Shown piece by piece: positions 53,455 through 55,655 of a stretch of 55,655 bases of DNA. The notes beneath the pieces were generated by a model. It was not told the origin of the DNA and did no database searches. It worked only from the letters and a program-made list of their open reading frames with translations. Source of the DNA: Prorocentrum cordatum (Eukaryota > Sar > Dinophyceae > Prorocentrales > Prorocentraceae); contig CAUYUJ010004003.1 of assembly GCA_963575745.1 (NCBI GenBank), positions 520,366 to 576,020 on the forward strand, in the 5' to 3' direction. Within the stretch, counting starts at the first letter, position 1; every line of letters begins with the position of its first letter. The translations under genes were made by a program, and so were the position numbers.

Positions 53455-53998
53455 TTGCGGTCTCCTGCGCAGCAGGCGGGTCTGGTGTTGCGTGCACTTG
53501 AGCTGGAGGAGCTGGAGGGACTGCTGCTGCGGGTGCTTCTGGCACAGGGGCTGCTGGAGGTTTGGGTTCTGCGGGTGCTTCTGGTGCTGGAGCTGCGTGT
53601 CCTTCTTGCGCAGGAGCTGCGAGTTCTGCTGGTGTTGCTGGTGCTATGTGTGCAGGGGCCGAGGGAGCCGCAACTGCGGCGCCGCCTGGAGCCGCAACTG
53701 CGGGGGGTGGCGTCGCGCCCGGTCGCCAAGCAGACGGCCGCAAATGAAAGCGAGGCGGCTCAACAAGGCCGTGCTGCGACGCGGGCCACTTCGCTAGGCA
53801 CGGAAAATCCGCACATGCGTGCACCTTTATCTTCTTGGGGCACGGAACGCCGCTACTGCGGCTCAAGATGATGGCGAGCCCAGTGGTGCCATACTTCGTT
53901 TTCCTCGGTGCGCAGCCGCTGTCGTAATGGAGCCACTCCACCTCGAAATGCGTTCCGTCCTCCTCGCCATACCATGTCCGCCCCACGGGAACATCCAT
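53186..53998 (-). CDS. hypothetical Ala/Pro-rich ORF upstream of the transposase
   Basis: The ATG at 53998 opens MDVPVGRTWYGEEDGTHFEV, EWLHYDSGCAPRKTKYGTTG and LAIILSRSSGVPCPKKIKVH, then CADFPCLAKWPASQHGLVEP. A Pro/Ala-rich linker of about 100 residues follows, containing two motif copies read as AAVAAP and one read as AIA (53449). After about 53430 the sequence becomes Arg-rich and the better frame is that of the 509-codon ORF, one base out of phase. Probably this is the N-terminus of the transposase-type protein, joined to it by an intron or broken by an indel within 53190-53450. No known domain was identified in the first 95 residues. Confidence 0.5.
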   Translation of the reverse strand: MDVPVGRTWYGEEDGTHFEVEWLHYDSGCAPRKTKYGTTGLAIILSRSSGVPCPKKIKVHACADFPCLAKWPASQHGLVEPPRFHLRPSAWRPGATPPPAVAAPGGAAVAAPSAPAHIAPATPAELAAPAQEGHAAPAPEAPAEPKPPAAPVPEAPAAAVPPAPPAQVHATPDPPAAQETAIAVEAPEGVEADKDTPLQHACHQRGRCQRTGRRRRSHSSRAQTQRLQHELRRLLATPCGHESRRTPGARERCTCGRRAKDPGRSGGDGA

Positions 53999-54373
53999 GA
54001 TCGGTCGCGTGGCGAACGACTCGGGCCGGGCACTCGGCTGCGGGCTACAGAACTAGGAAGAGGGAGGGGAGGAGGGAGGAGCAACTGAAGACGATGCGGA
54101 TGGGCGAAGAAGGAGGTACATTTCAACAACGCCCGCGCGGAAGCCCCAATCATCGCGCGCACAGGGTTTCGATGCTTCACTCCATGCTTCTCTAAGAAAA
54201 ACGCTCGCCCACACAAGTTGGCGCACTAAGGCGTGCACCCGTGGAACACCCTAAACCTTCCGCCTGCCTCCTCAAACCGCCTCGCCCTCCGCGCGTTCAC
54301 GCGCACCCAGCCACCCCGCAACTGCGGGCACTCAGTAGCCCCACCGCAACTGCGGCCCATACGGCTTCGGGCC
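53999..54373. other. intergenic spacer of the module
   Basis: About 375 bases between ORF A and the Ala/Pro-rich ORF. Two exact 12-mers (54316 and 54344) lie 28 bases apart next to the ORF A stop. A GGAGGAGGG-like patch sits at 54060-54080. It could hold the promoter of the downstream ORF but no recognisable element is seen. Confidence 0.5.
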
Positions 54374-55372
54374 TCAGTCGAACAGACTGGGGATTTGGAG
54401 CTCGAGGTAATCCAGAGCCGCTTGCTTGCGCCGGTGCTGCGTCATGCCCTCCCACTCGTAGTCGTAGCCCTTCACCGACTGCGCCGACTGCCACTTCTTC
54501 TTTGTAAGTTTCTTCACATCCATCTCGATCCTTTTGCCCTTGTTGGCACACTCTCGCGTGATGGTCGCGACCCAAGCGCCCTTGAAGTCCCAAACGACGG
54601 TGAATCCAGAGCCGCTCCCCTGCGCCACGGGGGAGTCGACCTCCTTTTGCTTCGCCAGCGGGGTGGCAGGGTCAACCGCCGTTGCCCAGTCCCTGTCCGC
54701 CACTGCGGCCTCGTCCTTGTCGCCGTCGCCGATGTCGGGGACACCGCCGAGGCTCACGTCGTCCACGATCATGTCGATCAGCCACCAAAGGTCTGCAGCG
54801 TCCAGCCACAACGTCCTCCGCTTGAAGCTGGCCACCCGCACGTTTCGAACGGCCGTGTCGTGCGGAAACTTCATGGGGCTCTTTGCGGGCATCTGTACAG
54901 AGTGCACAGTGGCTATGGCCGACTCCACGGCCTCGCCCCTGGGCAGGCCAGTAATCGCCGCACGCGGTCCAGTCTTCTGCTTCTTGGCGCTGGTCGGGGT
55001 CGCTGCCTGCGTCTTCGTGGCGTCCGTGGAGCTGACCAGGGCCGACATGGGGTCATCTGCTTCGTCCCCCGCGTCGCCGTCGCTCTCATCGTCCGCAACT
55101 GCGGCGCCGCCCTGCTTCGCGACTTCTTTCTTCAGCGCGTCCCAGGCCTTGGAGGCCTTCCAGGCCCCTGCGGTCGGTTTACCTTTGGCGCACACCTTGA
55201 GCAGCCAAGCCTTTTGCATGTTCACGTGCACGAAAGTTATCTCTCCGAGGGGCCATGCGTGGAGCACCTTGACATCCTTTTCGGGGATGGGGGTGGTCTG
55301 CGCAAGCCAACCTCCACGGATGCACAATACCTTCTCAACGCACACAGGGCTCCATTCGCTCGAAGTCGGCAT
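54374..55372 (-). CDS. ORF A, unknown module protein (332 aa)
   Basis: I take the ATG at 55372 (MPTSSEWSPVCVEKVL). The frame is open upstream to 55642, but that part only translates the terminal palindromes. Recognisable blocks, without known family: VLCIRGGWLAQTTPIPEKDV, LGEITFVHVNMQKAWLLKVC, an acidic/Ser-Thr linker (AAVADDESDGDAGDEADDP), FKRRTLWLDAADLWWLIDMI, FTVVWDFKGAWVATITRECA and KKWQSAQSVKGYDYEWEGMT, ending LDYLELQIPSLFD. The hydrophobic/aromatic strand pattern suggests a folded domain on each side of the linker. Two 12-mers or variants are read as Ala-Val-Ala (55093 and 54697). First gene of the module in coding order; an accessory or regulatory role for transposition is only a guess. 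Confidence 0.55.
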   Translation of the reverse strand: MPTSSEWSPVCVEKVLCIRGGWLAQTTPIPEKDVKVLHAWPLGEITFVHVNMQKAWLLKVCAKGKPTAGAWKASKAWDALKKEVAKQGGAAVADDESDGDAGDEADDPMSALVSSTDATKTQAATPTSAKKQKTGPRAAITGLPRGEAVESAIATVHSVQMPAKSPMKFPHDTAVRNVRVASFKRRTLWLDAADLWWLIDMIVDDVSLGGVPDIGDGDKDEAAVADRDWATAVDPATPLAKQKEVDSPVAQGSGSGFTVVWDFKGAWVATITRECANKGKRIEMDVKKLTKKKWQSAQSVKGYDYEWEGMTQHRRKQAALDYLELQIPSLFD

Positions 55373-55466
55373 GTGTGCTACTGCGCTGGACACAGCCGCA
55401 ACTGCGGGCAAGGCGGGGGTGCGGGCAGTGGGGCCGCGCGAGGTTGAGCCAGATGGCGAGCTGAAC

Positions 55467-55526
55467 GCCTCCCTGGAGGGCCTCCCTCGGTCCCTGCGAT
55501 CCTCGCGCCTCCCTGGAGGGCCTCCG
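55467..55526. repeat. short direct repeat GCCTCCCTGGAGGGCCTCC
   Basis: Two 19-base copies (55468-55486 and 55508-55526), each with a CCTCC/GGAGG dyad, lie just inside the right palindrome cluster. Confidence 0.8.
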
Positions 55527-55535
55527 CCCTCAGGG

Positions 55536-55654
55536 TGCTTCAAAGCAGTGCCGGGGCACTGCTTTGAAGCATCTGTGGCTTCAAAGCAGTGCCGCGGCAC
55601 TGCTTTGAAGCACCCGGGTGCTTCAAAGCAGTGCCGCGGCACTGCTTTGAAGCA
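55536..55654. repeat. right palindrome cluster (3 units)
   Basis: Units at 55536-55571 (arms 17 bp, GG centre), 55578-55611 (arms 16 bp, GC centre) and 55619-55654 (arms 17 bp, GC centre) all contain CTTCAAAGCAGTGCC and its complement. GCACCCGGGTGC joins the last two. The window ends one base after the third unit, so more may follow. Confidence 0.95.
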
Positions 55655-55655
55655 T

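Larger units (their letters stand above)
47237..55407. repeat. CCGCAACTGCGG dispersed 12-mer, 24 exact copies
   Basis: Exact copies start at 47237, 47273, 47392, 47605, 47644, 49021, 49129, 49517, 49598, 49957, 50341, 50810, 51044, 51237, 51850, 51978, 52601, 52875, 53668, 53692, 54316, 54344, 55093 and 55396. Single-base variants start at 47513, 48234, 48505, 48594, 48694, 50920, 51159, 52359, 53199, 53449 (CCGCAATTGCGG, fully palindromic), 53850 and 54697; a two-base variant starts at 50077. All read in the same direction on the plus strand, opposite to the ORFs. Arms CCGCA/TGCGG pair around AC. Confidence 0.97.
47109..55654 (-). mobile_element. 8.5-kb composite module bounded by palindrome clusters
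   Basis: Both ends carry clusters of AAAGCAGTGCC-NN-GGCACTGCTTT palindromes (two at the left, three at the right). Between them, on the minus strand, lie five ORF groups: ORF A, an Ala/Pro-rich ORF, DGNC plus DDE transposase, EEP nuclease and a Trp/Gly-rich ORF. All of it, and seemingly nothing outside, is sprinkled with CCGCAACTGCGG. Transposase plus flanking inverted structure argues for a DNA transposon or a nested set of them. No target-site duplication can be defined because the right edge coincides with the window end. Confidence 0.5.

Noticed and set aside
55373-55642. N-terminal extension of ORF A to 55642
   Set aside because: It lacks an ATG and only translates the terminal palindromes.
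1-55655. Search by eye for a dinoflagellate spliced-leader sequence and for rRNA or tRNA genes
   Set aside because: None was found, so the dinoflagellate assignment rests only on genome style and mobile-element type.

Overview
The window looks like GC-rich nuclear DNA of a eukaryote, most probably a dinoflagellate. That is an inference. It rests on the near absence of compact host genes, the very high load of simple repeats and minisatellites, and the style of the reverse-transcriptase, copia-like and DDE-transposase ORFs. No rRNA, tRNA, spliced-leader or bacterial-type operon was recognised. Most long open frames are by-products of repeats whose unit length is a multiple of three, or of GC-rich composition; they are not annotated as genes.

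Layout. 1-15 kb is a mosaic of microsatellites, a higher-order repeat carrying (TTG)n arrays (about 3.06-10.6 kb), a 21-nt minisatellite (7.56-8.76 kb) and purine-rich arrays. 15.1-18.6 kb on the minus strand is a decayed copia-order retroelement (zinc-binding region, integrase, RT scrap, RNase H). 19-29 kb is mostly unrecognised sequence, with a small TA-flanked inverted-repeat element at 26.4 kb and scattered short repeats. 29.8-34.9 kb holds two arrays of a 90-bp repeat with matching flanks. 35.5-38.4 kb on the minus strand is a non-LTR-type retrotransposon ORF in three frame-shifted pieces. 39.7-40.7 kb is a segment of pentamer-like arrays bounded by an inverted CCCTACCTAGG. 43.3-46.9 kb has two copies of a dispersed repeat family and a 1-kb CAT array.

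The most notable region is 47.1-55.65 kb. It is bounded on both sides by clusters of 24- to 36-bp palindromes built on AAAGCAGTGCC/GGCACTGCTTT. On the minus strand it carries an unknown ORF, an Ala/Pro-rich ORF, a DDE_1 (pogo/Tc1-mariner type) transposase preceded by a DGNC/OTU-like segment, an endonuclease/exonuclease/phosphatase-fold ORF and a Trp/Gly-rich ORF. Twenty-four exact copies of the near-palindrome CCGCAACTGCGG, all in one orientation, plus about a dozen single-base variants, are spread through coding and non-coding parts of this region; no copy was noticed elsewhere in the window. Inside the ORFs the motif is 4 codons long and is read in all three frames without breaking them, except for one mutated copy that makes a stop codon. 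My reading is a large composite mobile module colonised by a frame-compatible micro-repeat. The module boundaries and the mobility are inferred, not shown.
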